The notes beneath the pieces are model-generated. The model searched no databases. It was not told the origin of the DNA and saw only the letters and a list, made by a program, of their open reading frames with translations. DNA of 64,000 bases from UBA5448 sp045536965 (lineage in GTDB: Bacteria > Bacillota > Clostridia > Oscillospirales > SIG627): the NCBI GenBank assembly GCA_045536965.1, contig JAZSON010000012.1, forward strand, positions 186,001 to 250,000. Reading direction: 5' to 3'. Below, piece after piece: positions 15,104 to 23,406 of the stretch. Numbering within the stretch: the first letter of the stretch is position 1; each line of letters starts with the position of its first letter. The position numbers and the translations under genes are program-made.

Positions 15104-15887
15104 TTCCATCCTCCTTGACACCCAGCGCTTCGGCTAAAAGCTCTGTGAAATAAACAACCGGAAGTTTTTCGCCGTTCTTTTCAAGATTATACTTGCAAAG
15201 GGGACAGGCTGTCACAAGCATATCGGCACCTGCCGCCGCGGCGTTGTCCATGATCTTTTGGCTGTTTTTCTCAGCAATTGAGGGCTGTTCGGCATAAACA
15301 TAGCCGCCACAGCATTCGTTGCGTCTTGCATAAATGATCGGCTCGCCGCCAAGCGCGCGAATCAATTCTTCTATGATCTGCGGATTTTCGGGATCATCCA
15401 TCCCCATAACTTTACCGGGACGAAGGAGCAAACAACCGTAATATGCGCCGATCTTTTTGCCGACAAGCGGTTTCTTAACTGCTTTTTTTACGTTTTCAAA
15501 ACCAACCACATCACGGAGAAATTCCAAATAATGATATACCGTTGTTTCGCCGTGGTAGGGTGTTTCTTCCTGCATATAACGATTGACACGATCGGCAAAA
15601 ACAGCATCATTCCGCATGGCATAATTGGTCTGCTTCACAACATTGTGGCAAGCAGAACATACGGTCAAAAGCACTTGATCCTTTTCTTTTGCAGCACGCA
15701 AAAGACGGACTGAGGATAACTTGGTCGCCACTTCATCGTTTGCCGTAGTAAATACACCGCCGCAACACTGCCATGTTTCAGGCTCTTCCAAAGTTACACC
15801 CAACGCTTTTGCGCTTTTTCTTGCATATTCATCCAAATCCCGCGCCTTATTTTTCAAAGTACAGCCGGGAAAATACGTCACTTTCAT
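15093..15887 (-). CDS. hdrB: Heterodisulfide reductase subunit B-like protein with two intact CCG domains
   Basis: Terminal reductase subunit of an HdrABC module. In 264 residues it holds two complete CCG motifs: Cys9, Cys41, Cys42, Cys77, Cys80 and Cys152, Cys192, Cys193, Cys228, Cys231. Spacing is almost the same as in the methanogen HdrB whose two non-cubane [4Fe-4S] clusters split the CoM-S-S-CoB disulfide. All ten ligands being present predicts working clusters, so a disulfide-type or radical-type two-electron reduction is expected. A bacterium like this has no CoM/CoB, so the acceptor differs. The ATG at 15887 follows GGGGGTTATT. It lies 17 bases after fumarase, joining the Hdr module to the C4-acid genes. 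Confidence 0.92.
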   Translation of the reverse strand: MKVTYFPGCTLKNKARDLDEYARKSAKALGVTLEEPETWQCCGGVFTTANDEVATKLSSVRLLRAAKEKDQVLLTVCSACHNVVKQTNYAMRNDAVFADRVNRYMQEETPYHGETTVYHYLEFLRDVVGFENVKKAVKKPLVGKKIGAYYGCLLLRPGKVMGMDDPENPQIIEELIRALGGEPIIYARRNECCGGYVYAEQPSIAEKNSQKIMDNAAAAGADMLVTACPLCKYNLEKNGEKLPVVYFTELLAEALGVKEDGNDK

Positions 15888-15904
15888 AATAACCCCCATT
15901 AAAA

Positions 15905-17281
15905 TCAGCACATTTCTTCGGGATGGAATACCTCATCAAATTTTTCTGCCGTCAAAAAGCCGAGTTCTACACAGGCTTCTTTGAGCGAAATGTTGTCTTT
16001 GTATGCTTTCTTTGCCGTTTTGGCCGCATTTTCATATCCGATATAAGGATTGAGCGCAGTAACGAGCATCAGTGAATTGTGCAGATTGTGATGCATCTTT
16101 TCTCGATTGGCTTTAATTCCTACCGCGCAATTCTTATTGAAAGAAACGATGACCTCGGCAAGAAGTCTCGCCGACTGCAGGAAATTGTAAGCCGCCACGG
16201 GCATAAACACGTTCAATTCGAAGTTGCCCTGCGATGCTGCGACACCGACTGCCACATCATTACCCATCACCTGCGCGGCAACCATGGTCACCGCCTCGCA
16301 CTGGGTAGGATTGACCTTACCCGGCATAATGGAGGAACCCGGTTCGTTTTCGGGAATGAAAATTTCACCCAAACCATCGCGGGGGCCGGATGCAAGCCAA
16401 CGCACGTCATTGGCTATTTTCATCATATCACAAGCGGTCGCTTTGATGGCGCCGTGCGCAAAGACAAGTTCGTCCTTAGAGGTAAGCGCATGGAATTTAT
16501 TGGCCGCCGTTACAAAGGGTTTGCCCGTCAACAAGGCGCATTTTTCAGCGACGAGAGTATCAAATCCTTTGGGGGCGTTCAAGCCGGTTCCGACAGCGGT
16601 ACCGCCAAGCGCCAGTTCAAGAAGAGGTTTTACCGACAATTTCAAGAGTTCTACATCGCGTTCGAGCGAAGAACGCCAACCGCTGATTTCTTGGCTGAAT
16701 TTGATCGGAGTGGCATCCTGCAAATGGGTTCGACCCGATTTTACAATGCCTTCATTTTCGTCTTCAAGACGCTTAAAGGTGGCAATCAATTCTTCGACCG
16801 CCGGAATCAATTTATCTTCCAACGCAATAACAGCAGAAATGTGCATTGCGGTGGGGAAGGTATCGTTGCTCGATTGACTCATGTTCACATCATCGTTGGG
16901 ATGGGTCAATTCTTTGCCCGCGATTTGGTTGGCACGGTTGCGAATGACCTCATTGGAGTTCATGTTCGACTGCGTACCCGAACCCGTTTGCCATACGACA
17001 AGAGGAAAGTGATCCATCAACTTACCTGCAATCACTTCATCGCAGGCGGCGGTGATCGCATCCACTTTTTCTTTTGTCATCTTTTCGGGCTTTAACTCGT
17101 GGTTGGCCAAAGCAGCGGCTTTTTTCAAAATGCCGAAAGCATGTACGATCTCGCGCGGCATGGTTTCAATGCCTACACCGATCTCAAAGTTTTCGCAACT
17201 TCTCTGCGTTTGCGCTGCCCACAATCTATCTGCGGGTACTTTCATTTCTCCCATAGAGTCATGTTCAATCCGATATTCCAT
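15905..17281 (-). CDS. fumC: Class II fumarate hydratase
   Basis: Interconverts malate and fumarate in the cytosol without an Fe-S cluster. The 458 residues match family length; GSSIMPGKVNPTQCE is the fumarase/aspartase signature, with TGSGTQSNMN, SSNDTFPTAMH and SGRTHLQDATP also diagnostic. Class II fumarase and aspartase share these motifs; HLQDATP (fumarase) rather than the aspartase form, and the neighbouring reductase genes, favour fumarase. AAAGGA precedes the ATG. The gene stands between an LDH-family dehydrogenase and hdrB, so it would supply fumarate to the reductase at the end of the same array. Confidence 0.94.
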   Translation of the reverse strand: MEYRIEHDSMGEMKVPADRLWAAQTQRSCENFEIGVGIETMPREIVHAFGILKKAAALANHELKPEKMTKEKVDAITAACDEVIAGKLMDHFPLVVWQTGSGTQSNMNSNEVIRNRANQIAGKELTHPNDDVNMSQSSNDTFPTAMHISAVIALEDKLIPAVEELIATFKRLEDENEGIVKSGRTHLQDATPIKFSQEISGWRSSLERDVELLKLSVKPLLELALGGTAVGTGLNAPKGFDTLVAEKCALLTGKPFVTAANKFHALTSKDELVFAHGAIKATACDMMKIANDVRWLASGPRDGLGEIFIPENEPGSSIMPGKVNPTQCEAVTMVAAQVMGNDVAVGVAASQGNFELNVFMPVAAYNFLQSARLLAEVIVSFNKNCAVGIKANREKMHHNLHNSLMLVTALNPYIGYENAAKTAKKAYKDNISLKEACVELGFLTAEKFDEVFHPEEMC

Positions 17282-17350
17282 CTCGCGTTTCCTTTCTGCT
17301 AATAGAAAAATACAAAGTTATGAGAAAATATTTTTAATTGGTTTCAGATC

Positions 17351-18298
17351 TTACCACGAAACACCCGCAATGACTGCTTTGAGCGCTTCTGCGGATTTGT
17401 GCATTTTTTCATGCTCTTCGGGCGAGAGATTTGTGGTAAGAATAGAGCGCACACCCGTATGATCCACCAGCGAAAGAGAGCTGAGGCAAACATCATGCAA
17501 ATCGCATTCGCCTTCATGGAGCGCAGAAACCGTCAACACGGCACCTGCACTGCCACCGAGCATTTTGACAATGTGCGTGGTAGCCATACCGATTCCGTAA
17601 ACGGTAGAGCCCTTGCGAGCAATGATTTTACCGCCGGATTTTCTAACATAATTTTCGACATCCTCACGATCATATTTGATCGGAACGTTATAGATAGACG
17701 TCGTCGCCAGGTTATATTCATCGAGAGGAACACCCGCGATGGTTGCGGAAGACCAAGCCACGAAGGATGTATCGCCATGTTCACCGAGAACATGGGCGTG
17801 CACCTGTTGTTTATTGACATTGTAAATCTCGGCAAGACGGGTACGGAGACGAATGGTATCCAATGCCGTTCCTGTGCCGAACACCTGATTTTTAGGCAGT
17901 CCCGAATATTTCAAAAACGCGTATGTTAATATATCCACAGGATTTGCTACAAGAATATAGATGGCATTGGGAGCCACTTTAATAATGGGTTGGCAAATTT
18001 GCTTGATGATACCCACGTTGGTTTGCACGAGTTCAAGACGAGACTGTCCCGGTTTTCTTCCGATGCCCGAAGTAATAATCACAACATCCGATCCGGCTGC
18101 ATCCTCATAACTTCCCGCATAAATATCGCAGTTGTCGATAAAAGGGGTTCCCTGCTTAATATCCAGTGCCTCACCGAGCGCTCTCTCGGTGTTGATATCA
18201 ATCAAAACGATCTCGGAAGCCGCCCCGCGGGTAAGCAAGGCAAACGCAGCGGTTGCACCAACTGCACCGGCTCCTATAATTGTGATTTTCTTTTGCAT
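17351..18298 (-). CDS. LDH-family 2-hydroxyacid dehydrogenase, probable malate dehydrogenase by specificity residue
   Basis: NAD-dependent dehydrogenase of the lactate/malate superfamily, 315 residues. Seen: IIGAGAVGA NAD loop, LIDIN (acidic residue after strand 2, favouring NADH over NADPH), VANPVDILTY, DTIRLR and the catalytic LGEHGDTS of the LDH branch. The mobile-loop motif reads GRKPGQSR, so residue 81 (position 102 in LDH numbering) is Arg. Lactate dehydrogenases have Gln there (QKPGE/D) and malate dehydrogenases Arg; Q102R alone converts a Bacillus LDH to MDH. With fumarase 69 bases downstream, oxaloacetate to malate is the more likely reaction; annotation pipelines would probably say L-lactate dehydrogenase. 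ATG at 18298 is 7 bases after AGGAG; a TTG two codons earlier was rejected. Confidence 0.85.
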   Translation of the reverse strand: MQKKITIIGAGAVGATAAFALLTRGAASEIVLIDINTERALGEALDIKQGTPFIDNCDIYAGSYEDAAGSDVVIITSGIGRKPGQSRLELVQTNVGIIKQICQPIIKVAPNAIYILVANPVDILTYAFLKYSGLPKNQVFGTGTALDTIRLRTRLAEIYNVNKQQVHAHVLGEHGDTSFVAWSSATIAGVPLDEYNLATTSIYNVPIKYDREDVENYVRKSGGKIIARKGSTVYGIGMATTHIVKMLGGSAGAVLTVSALHEGECDLHDVCLSSLSLVDHTGVRSILTTNLSPEEHEKMHKSAEALKAVIAGVSW

Positions 18299-18316
18299 GG
18301 TCAATCTCCTATCTGA

Positions 18317-18853
18317 TTAAAAATAACATACTTTGACCCATTTTCCCATTTTCATCAGGCAATCGGATAATTCCTTGACGAGATTCATTTTTTTATCAAA
18401 AGGAATGGGAAAATCGGAAGATTGGTGGGCAGGATTTATTGCCTGACCCACAAAAAAATTCACATTGTTTGCTTTTTCAAATAAAAATCGGCCGATTAAG
18501 GAAGCACCGTCCTCCATGAAACGCCACTCCCCATATAATTTTCTGTCACCAAGGTAATCCTTTGCGTACAACAAAACCTTGTCGAGGGTCAACACGCCGT
18601 CTGTCACGAGATCCACACCCTCAAGATGGGCGATTGGCGGAACATCATCACAGACATAATCCAAACCGACACGAAGCGGCTTGTCAAGATATTTCGCCGC
18701 AATCGAAGCGGTTGTGCCGCCGCACACGATGTGAATACCCTCTTCGGCAAAAAAACGAGACGTCATTTTTGTCGCCTTATCAGGAGCGGCGGGAGGACCG
18801 AATAATATATTCAACGTCTTATGTGTTTCGGTCTGTTCACACAAATCCTTCAT
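18317..18853 (-). CDS. Stand-alone C-terminal domain of hydrogenase-associated SpoIIE-type phosphatase
   Basis: A 178-residue protein I recognise only by part: CGGTTASIAAKYL, PPIAHLEGVDLVTDGVLTL and KVLLYAKDYL resemble the region that follows the PP2C/SpoIIE phosphatase domain in the roughly 380-residue 'SpoIIE family' proteins found in clostridial hydA operons. The phosphatase half, with its Asp metal ligands, is absent and no remnant is seen in the 155 bases before the start. The ATG follows AAAGGAG. Position between hydA and the dehydrogenase gene matches the usual hydrogenase-linked setting. Its role, perhaps sensing or control of hydrogenase with a kinase partner elsewhere, is unproven. 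Confidence 0.6.
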   Translation of the reverse strand: MKDLCEQTETHKTLNILFGPPAAPDKATKMTSRFFAEEGIHIVCGGTTASIAAKYLDKPLRVGLDYVCDDVPPIAHLEGVDLVTDGVLTLDKVLLYAKDYLGDRKLYGEWRFMEDGASLIGRFLFEKANNVNFFVGQAINPAHQSSDFPIPFDKKMNLVKELSDCLMKMGKWVKVCYF

Positions 18854-18880
18854 CGCCGACAGACTCCTTTATTGCTCCGC

Positions 18881-18926
18881 AAAAAGTTTCAGTTCCGCTG
18901 CCTTTTTTTTGCAAAGGGCGGCGGAA
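18881..18926 (-). terminator. Imperfect hairpin with T-run after hydA (partial terminator or attenuator)
   Basis: Read on the minus strand, TTCCGCCGCC pairs with GGCAGCGGAA (one mismatch) across a 14-base loop, and CTTTTT follows six bases later. Weak by rules for intrinsic terminators; it could lower expression of the downstream genes relative to the hydrogenase. Confidence 0.35.
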
Positions 18927-19008
18927 GCAATACCCGTATAACATACACACAGCGCCCTCTCTCTTTTACGAGACGAAAAGGAGCGGTGTACAGACAAAAG
19001 AATTATAT

Positions 19009-20694
19009 TCAGTGTTTCTTATAATGAACGTGAAGCATTCCGTGGACATCGCCTTTGATCACGTCCTCATAGATAGCCGCCAAAGCGGGGTTTTCTTCGC
19101 TTCTTCTGATGCTCAAAAGACGGTCGGCTTCATAGAGACCGCGGCTGCGAGCGCCGCAACCATCCTTATCAACATACGGCTGGCCGCCGCCGTTGATACA
19201 TCCGCCCGGACAAGCCATGATTTCAATGAAATCAAAGTGTTCTCCGGCCTTCACTCTTTCGAGAACGGATTCTGCATTGCCCAGACCGCTGACAACAGCA
19301 ATCTTCAATTCTTTTTCGCCGAAAGGAACCGTAAATTCTTTAATGCCGTCGTTGCCTCTCTGTCCTGCGTTAGCAACAGACATAAGAGCGCCGCGGGTTT
19401 TGTCGGAAGAAACTCTGCGAAGAACCGCTTCTGTTACACCGCCGGTCACGCCGAAAATAACACCTGCGCCGGAAATGGTACCAAACGGCATATCCACAGC
19501 TTCGGGCTCCAATACATCAAACATAACGCCGGATTCCTTGATCATAACAATCAGCTCTTGGGTGGTGATAACAGCATCCACATTCGGACCGAGCTCGGTT
19601 TTGAATTCTTCTCTTTCGGCCTCGAATTTCTTACCCGTACAAGGCATGATGGCTACATGGAACATCTTTTTGCCGGAATCATCACGTTTCTTCAAAACGG
19701 AAGCCATCATCTGCATGGGAGAACGGCAGGTAGAAACATTGGGCAAAAATTCAGGATGCTTCTTCTCGCAGAACTGAATCCAACCGGGACAGCAGGAGGT
19801 GATGAGGGGGAGGTTTTCACCCGATTCAAGACGAGCGGCAAATTCTGCGGATTCCTCCAAAACGGTCAGGTCGGCACCGAGCGTGGTATCATACAGCTCA
19901 TCAAAGCCCATGCGACGAAGTGCGGCGACGATTTTACCGAACACATTTGAACCCTCGGGCATGTCGAGCTCTTTGCCGATGGCAACACGAACGGCGGGGG
20001 CAATCTGTACGGTGGTTTTTACATTGGGATCGTCAATCGCTTTCCAGACCTTATCGATGTCATTCTTGACAACGATAGCACCGGTAGGACAAACAGCCGC
20101 ACACTGGCCGCAACCAACACAGGGAGATTCGGCAAGAGGCTTGCCAAACGCCGTGCTGATGATCATATTGGAACCGCGACGGGCAAAATCAATGGCGCCG
20201 ACGTGCTGGATCTCGTTACAAACTCTGACGCAATCGCCGCAAAGAATGCACTTGCCGGCATCGCGAGAAATGCAGGGAGAGGATTCATCTTCCCCTTTAG
20301 TGGATTTGGCGCGATTGGGGAAGCGAACGCCTTCGATGTTAAAGCGCATCGCAAGATCCTGCAATATACATTTGTTGTTGTTTTCACAAATCGTGCAATC
20401 TCTGCAATGGTTTGCAAGAAGAAGTTCAAGAATGTTTTTGCGGTAACGACGCAGTCTTTCGGTGTTGGTCTTTACCGATGCGCCCGCCTTGGGAGGCATG
20501 GAGCAAGCGGCATCCAAACCGCCCCACTCGTTTTCTACCATACACATACGGCAGGCACCGTATATAGAAAGCTCCGAATGATAGCAGAAGGTAGGCATTT
20601 TAATGCCAATCTTGCGGCACAGTTCAAGAACGTTCTTTTCCCCCTCGATCAGTACGGGGATGCCATCTATGATCATATATTTCTTATCGCTCAT
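19009..20694 (-). CDS. hydA: [FeFe] hydrogenase catalytic subunit (trimeric, bifurcating type)
   Basis: H2-forming/oxidising subunit, 561 residues. Domain order: [2Fe-2S] ferredoxin domain (CRKIGIKMPTFC...CRMC, about 26-64), His-ligated cluster HCRDCTICENNNKC (about 95-110), 2x[4Fe-4S] domain (CILCGDCVRVC, CVGCGQCAAVCP), then the H-cluster domain with all three signatures: TSCCPGW (L1), MPCTGKKFEAE (L2) and MACPGGCINGGGQP (L3). With hydB and hydC it forms the HydABC/HndABCD-type enzyme that couples ferredoxin and NAD(H) to H2. The ATG at 20694 is one base after the hydB stop and agrees with the family start; an upstream in-frame extension lies wholly within hydB. Group A3 assignment is from domain layout. 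Confidence 0.95.
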   Translation of the reverse strand: MSDKKYMIIDGIPVLIEGEKNVLELCRKIGIKMPTFCYHSELSIYGACRMCMVENEWGGLDAACSMPPKAGASVKTNTERLRRYRKNILELLLANHCRDCTICENNNKCILQDLAMRFNIEGVRFPNRAKSTKGEDESSPCISRDAGKCILCGDCVRVCNEIQHVGAIDFARRGSNMIISTAFGKPLAESPCVGCGQCAAVCPTGAIVVKNDIDKVWKAIDDPNVKTTVQIAPAVRVAIGKELDMPEGSNVFGKIVAALRRMGFDELYDTTLGADLTVLEESAEFAARLESGENLPLITSCCPGWIQFCEKKHPEFLPNVSTCRSPMQMMASVLKKRDDSGKKMFHVAIMPCTGKKFEAEREEFKTELGPNVDAVITTQELIVMIKESGVMFDVLEPEAVDMPFGTISGAGVIFGVTGGVTEAVLRRVSSDKTRGALMSVANAGQRGNDGIKEFTVPFGEKELKIAVVSGLGNAESVLERVKAGEHFDFIEIMACPGGCINGGGQPYVDKDGCGARSRGLYEADRLLSIRRSEENPALAAIYEDVIKGDVHGMLHVHYKKH

Positions 20695-20695
20695 T

Positions 20696-22582
20696 TTAGT
20701 CCTCCTTGATTGCCTTGAAAGCACAGGTGCTGATGCAGCTTCCGCAGCGGATACATTTACTAAGATCAATGGTAAACGGCTCTTTCACCTTTCCGCTGAT
20801 GGCGGAAACGGGACATGCGCGCGCACACTTGCTGCAACCCTTGCAAAGCGCAGGATCGATATAAATTCTCTTCAGCTTTTGGCAAGCGCCTGCGGGGCAA
20901 CGCTTTTCGTAAATATGCGCTTCATATTCATCGCGGAAGTTTTTGATGGTGCTGACAACAGGGGAGGATGCAGATTTACCCAAACCGCAAAGCGCTGTGG
21001 CGGAAATGGTTTCGGCCAGTTCCAAAAGCAACTCGATGTCGCCGTCTCTGCCTTCGCCTGCTACGATTCTTTCGAGAATTTCAAGCATTCTCTTGGTGCC
21101 TTCACGACAAGGAACACATTTACCGCAGGATTCATTCTGCGTAAAGTTCATAAAGAAGCGGGCAACCTCAACCATACAGGTGTTGGTATCCATAACAACG
21201 AGACCGCCCGAACCGACCATGGCGCCCACTTTTTTGAGGGTATCAAAGTCAAGGGGCATATCCAAATGCTCTTTGGTCAAACAAGCGCCCGAAGGACCGC
21301 CGATCTGAACTGCCTTGAATTCAGCGCCGTTTTTCATGCCGCCGCCGATATCAAAGATAACTTCACGCAACGTAGATCCCATGGGGATTTCGATCAGACC
21401 GGTATTTTCGATGGCACCCGTCAGCGAGAAGGTCTTACAACCCGAGCTATTTTCTGTGCCGATGGTGCGGAACCAATCTGCGCCCATCTCAACAATCTTC
21501 GGCACGTTTGCGTATGTTTCAACGTTGTTCAAAACGGTAGGCTTATCAAAAAGTCCATGTTCAACGGTACGCGGGGGTTTGACACGGGGGAAACCGCGAT
21601 TGCCTTCGATGGAGGCGGTCAAAGCCGAACCTTCACCGCAAACGAATGCGCCTGCACCGCGATTGATGTGCATATGGAAATTAAAATCGGTGCCCAAAAT
21701 GTTTTCGCCGAGGAGACCTCTTTCTTCCAATGTTTTAATGGCAAGTTTTAAGCGCTTAACACTTTGAGGATATTCCGCACGCACATAAATATAACCGTTT
21801 TCGGCTTTTACGGCGTATGCCGCGATCATCATACCTTCAATCAGCTTATAGGGATCGCCTTCCATAACAGAGCCGTCCATAAAAGCGCCGGGGTCGCCTT
21901 CGTCGCCGTTACAAACAACGTAACGGACGGTTTCTTTCTGTCTGGCAACCTGTTTCCACTTTTTGCCCGTGGGGAATCCGCCGCCGCCACGGCCACGAAG
22001 TCCCGATTTTTCGATCTCATCGAGAACCACATCTCGTCCCATTTCGAAAACGGCTTTTTCAAAAGCTTTGAAGCCGCCCGCTGCAAGATATTCATCCAGC
22101 GATTCGGAATCAAAGTGTCCGCAGTTTTCAAGAACCATGCGAGTCTGTTTGGCAATGAAAGGAATTTCGGAGGGGCTTTCAAACACCTTACCGTCTTTGT
22201 GGTAAAGAAGTTCTTCAATAATCTCATCACCGAGAACGGATTTTTCAAAAATGGTCTTACAGGTGTCGGGCTGTACTTTAACGTACTGCACAACCTTTTC
22301 GCCTTTTTGAATACGAACCAAAGGACCAAGTTCACAGCAACCCTGGCAACCCGTTTGCTTTACACCCACAAGAGCTTCATGCTCTTTTGCATCGTGGGGA
22401 GCAAATTCAAGCGTCACACCGGGAGCATCCTTCACAAGATCTTCAAAGATTTCATAAATTTTGTTCGATCCTGTCGCAATACATCCCGTGCCCGAGCAAA
22501 CAAGAATACGGCAATCGTAACCCGCAATCGCTTTCAGCGCATCTTCGCGCGTCCGATTCAAGTCTTCACGCACTTTAATCAT
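20696..22582 (-). CDS. hydB: HydB/NuoF-like NADH-binding subunit of bifurcating hydrogenase
   Basis: FMN- and NAD(H)-binding subunit, 628 residues. Seen: N-terminal thioredoxin-like [2Fe-2S] domain (VCSGTGC, then GCQGCCELGP), NuoF core with GRGGGGFPTGKKW and CNGDEGDPGAFMD, cluster motif CGKCVPCREGTKR with distal ALCGLGK, and a C-terminal two-cluster ferredoxin (CKGCSKCARACP, CIRCGSCISTC). This is the full HydB plan of Thermotoga- and Acetobacterium-type hydrogenases and is longer than respiratory NuoF. GAGGTAGAG precedes the ATG; the start overlaps the hydC stop by one base (TAATG). Confidence 0.94.
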   Translation of the reverse strand: MIKVREDLNRTREDALKAIAGYDCRILVCSGTGCIATGSNKIYEIFEDLVKDAPGVTLEFAPHDAKEHEALVGVKQTGCQGCCELGPLVRIQKGEKVVQYVKVQPDTCKTIFEKSVLGDEIIEELLYHKDGKVFESPSEIPFIAKQTRMVLENCGHFDSESLDEYLAAGGFKAFEKAVFEMGRDVVLDEIEKSGLRGRGGGGFPTGKKWKQVARQKETVRYVVCNGDEGDPGAFMDGSVMEGDPYKLIEGMMIAAYAVKAENGYIYVRAEYPQSVKRLKLAIKTLEERGLLGENILGTDFNFHMHINRGAGAFVCGEGSALTASIEGNRGFPRVKPPRTVEHGLFDKPTVLNNVETYANVPKIVEMGADWFRTIGTENSSGCKTFSLTGAIENTGLIEIPMGSTLREVIFDIGGGMKNGAEFKAVQIGGPSGACLTKEHLDMPLDFDTLKKVGAMVGSGGLVVMDTNTCMVEVARFFMNFTQNESCGKCVPCREGTKRMLEILERIVAGEGRDGDIELLLELAETISATALCGLGKSASSPVVSTIKNFRDEYEAHIYEKRCPAGACQKLKRIYIDPALCKGCSKCARACPVSAISGKVKEPFTIDLSKCIRCGSCISTCAFKAIKED

Positions 22583-23058
22583 TATTCTCTACCTCTCAAT
22601 TCTTTCAGAACTTCCACAACCTTTTCGGGGGTCATAGCTGCATATACCTGCTCGTTGACCATCATGGTCGGTGCAAGACCGCAAGCACCGAGACAAGAAA
22701 CGGTTTCTACGGTGAACATCAAATCATCGGTGGTGTGCTTTTCTTTGGAAAGACCAAGTTCTCTCCAAAGCGCTTCAAGCACAGGTGTCGAGTGACGTAC
22801 ATGGCACGCGGTACCATCACACACTTTGATTACATATTTTCCCTTCGGCTCGAAAGAGAAGTTCTCGTAAAAAGTAGCAATGCTGTAAATTTTCGCCTCG
22901 CTCATTCCCAGTTTTTCCGCAAGCATCGGAACGACCTCGCCGGGAAGATAGCGATAAACCTCTTGGATTTCTTGCAGAATGGAAATAATGTTCACTTGCT
23001 TATAGCCGTGCTTCTCCATTATTTCATTTACTACGCCTGCATCAAATTTTTCTGCCAT
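22582..23058 (-). CDS. hydC: HydC/NuoE-like [2Fe-2S] subunit of bifurcating hydrogenase
   Basis: Thioredoxin-like [2Fe-2S] subunit, 158 residues, within the normal size. Seen: SIATFYENFSFEPKG, VCDGTACHVRHS, and VSCLGACGLAPTMMVN giving the four cluster cysteines (C-x4-C ... C-x3-C). It completes the HydABC trimer with the two following genes. AAGGAG lies 9 bases before the ATG. Co-transcribed with hydB (one-base overlap). Confidence 0.95.
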   Translation of the reverse strand: MAEKFDAGVVNEIMEKHGYKQVNIISILQEIQEVYRYLPGEVVPMLAEKLGMSEAKIYSIATFYENFSFEPKGKYVIKVCDGTACHVRHSTPVLEALWRELGLSKEKHTTDDLMFTVETVSCLGACGLAPTMMVNEQVYAAMTPEKVVEVLKELRGRE

Positions 23059-23102
23059 TTCTTTTTTCTCCTTTATCCTTACTTAATTATCTTTCTCTGT
23101 TT

Positions 23103-23345
23103 TTACAAAACATCCAAAACGTTTTGTTTAAAAAACGCATCCGCCGTTTCGGGCAGTACCGAAAAAACATTTTCGCCCACCGAAACACAAACACCCTCTT
23201 GGCACCTGCCCATACAGAATGTTCCGCTCAAATTGACCTTGTCTCCAACACCGTTTTGAACGATCAACTCCTGTAACCGCGCTACCACGCGTCTCGCGCC
23301 CTTGATGTGGCACGAACTTCCAATGCAAACCGTAATATCCAGCAT
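23103..23345 (-). CDS. Small thioredoxin-like [2Fe-2S] ferredoxin domain protein
   Basis: An 80-residue protein whose VCIGSSCHIKGA and GTFCMGRCQEG motifs supply four cysteines in the C-x4-C / C-x3-C arrangement of thioredoxin-like [2Fe-2S] proteins (HndB/NuoE C-terminal type). Such a mini-subunit often precedes hydC in Clostridia and may be an accessory electron carrier for the hydrogenase. GAGGTG precedes the ATG. Lies between rex and hydC with short gaps of 61 and 44 bases. Confidence 0.85.
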   Translation of the reverse strand: MLDITVCIGSSCHIKGARRVVARLQELIVQNGVGDKVNLSGTFCMGRCQEGVCVSVGENVFSVLPETADAFFKQNVLDVL

Positions 23346-23406
23346 ATTCTATCACCTCGTCTTTATATTGTATGTTCAAGCAGCCAACGGATCCCGCCGC
23401 CGCATA

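Noticed and set aside
17351..18298. Plain L-lactate dehydrogenase
   Set aside because: Not excluded, but the Arg at the specificity position and fumarase next door argue for malate; kept as second choice.
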